From assembly GCA_903875575.1 (NCBI GenBank), contig CAIQWJ010000089.1:1-58487 (forward strand): DNA of 58,487 nt, given 5' to 3'. Positions within the stretch are counted from its first letter, which is position 1. The number at the start of each line of letters is the position of its first letter. The DNA comes from an uncultured Acidobacteriia bacterium. GTDB taxonomy: Bacteria > Acidobacteriota > Terriglobia > Bryobacterales > Bryobacteraceae. Both the position numbers and the translations under genes were made by a program. Under the pieces are notes generated by a model, which saw only the letters and a list, made by a program, of their open reading frames with translations, searched no databases and had not been told where the DNA came from. Shown here in pieces: positions 58,321-58,487 of this stretch.

Positions 58321-58487
58321 CGTCTCTTAGGTTGCACAGAGACGCTCTCGCGTCTATTAGGTTGCACAGAGACGCTCTCGCGTCTCTTAGGTTGCACAGA
58401 GACGCTCTCGCGTCTCTTAGGTTGCACAGAGACGCTCTCGCGTCTCTTAGGTTGCACAGAGACGCTCTCGCGTCTCTTAGGTTGCAC
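58321..58487. repeat. 30-bp tandem repeat array with a hairpin in each unit, open at the right edge
   Basis: Five full 30-bp units (58321, 58351, 58381, 58411, 58441) and 17 bases of a sixth; only the second unit has a change (C to A at 58356). Each unit joins a 20-base dyad, AGAGACGC-TCTC-GCGTCTCT, to a 10-base spacer, TAGGTTGCAC. There are no unique spacers, so it is not CRISPR. All frames tend to stay open because the period is divisible by three, and the minus frame reads QPKRRESVSV repeatedly, but no start signal supports a gene. The array continues beyond the window. Confidence 0.85.

Noticed and set aside
58321-58487. CRISPR array
   Set aside because: Units are directly joined with identical 10-base spacers, no unique spacers exist, and no cas genes are nearby.
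58299-58487. Repeat protein of 10-residue units on the minus strand
   Set aside because: Openness follows from a 30-base period without stops; other frames read as repeats too, and no start signal is visible.

Overview
The window looks like chromosomal DNA from a high-GC Acidobacteriota bacterium, most likely of the Solibacter/Bryobacter lineage. Two copies of the Solibacter-associated TIGR03435 family support this, together with a Ser/Thr kinase fused to a TolB/WD40-like propeller, a large S53 (sedolisin) protease with Ig-like repeats, PEP-CTERM proteins and a BshA (bacillithiol) gene. This assignment rests on gene content only; no rRNA or tRNA gene was found.

Layout. 1-140: end of an insertion sequence running off the left edge. 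297-3508: aminotransferase and secreted alpha/beta hydrolase (+). 3497-14843 (-): one long run, trpD, SH3 lipoprotein, TolC, PhnD-like binding protein, GAF histidine kinase, Rec-PAS-GGDEF-EAL regulator, YfiR, CHASE8-type histidine kinase, mostly joined by 4-base stop/start overlaps. 14955-16601 (-): small decaying defence/toxin-antitoxin patch (HigA-like gene beside a frame-broken HigB, a broken EVE-HNH gene, an orphan ParD-like gene). 16812-19292 (+): sucC, sucD, ndk, then a hairpin. 19680-24581 (+): receptor-like kinase; gluconate dehydrogenase subunit 3 plus GMC oxidoreductase. 24692-33137 (+): alpha-2-macroglobulin and pbpC, a periplasmic protection pair, with a degenerate triplicated junction between them. 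33139-37370 (-): sodium/solute symporter, secreted methyltransferase, bshA, and pyrE.

37671-38909 (+) is an unassigned all-alpha protein carrying Asp-rich motifs like those of large terpene synthases. 38955-42655 (-): argG, an internally duplicated barrel-like protein, a secreted formylglycine-generating-enzyme-like protein and a cupin. 42670-44903 (+): 2-oxoglutarate/Fe(II) oxygenase and TPR protein. 44910-48755 (-): S53 protease with seven C-terminal repeats. 48981-49136 (-): remnant of a Tat-exported metallophosphoesterase. 49276-51288 (+): OmpR-type two-component pair. 51314-54584: broken TIGR03435 gene, two tandem PEP-CTERM paralogs (one with an in-frame stop) and an intact TIGR03435 gene. 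54728-58240: glycoside-hydrolase-like protein divergent from a TetR regulator across a tandem operator-like repeat, then an MscS channel. 58321-58487: 30-bp tandem hairpin repeats leaving the window.

The most promising candidates for something undescribed are the translationally coupled TolC/PhnD-like/kinase/GGDEF-EAL/YfiR/kinase operon, the terpene-synthase-like gene at 37671, and the 30-bp hairpin array. At least five genes show frame disruption, so either the genome is pruning accessory genes or the assembly has indel errors; raw-read checks would separate these.
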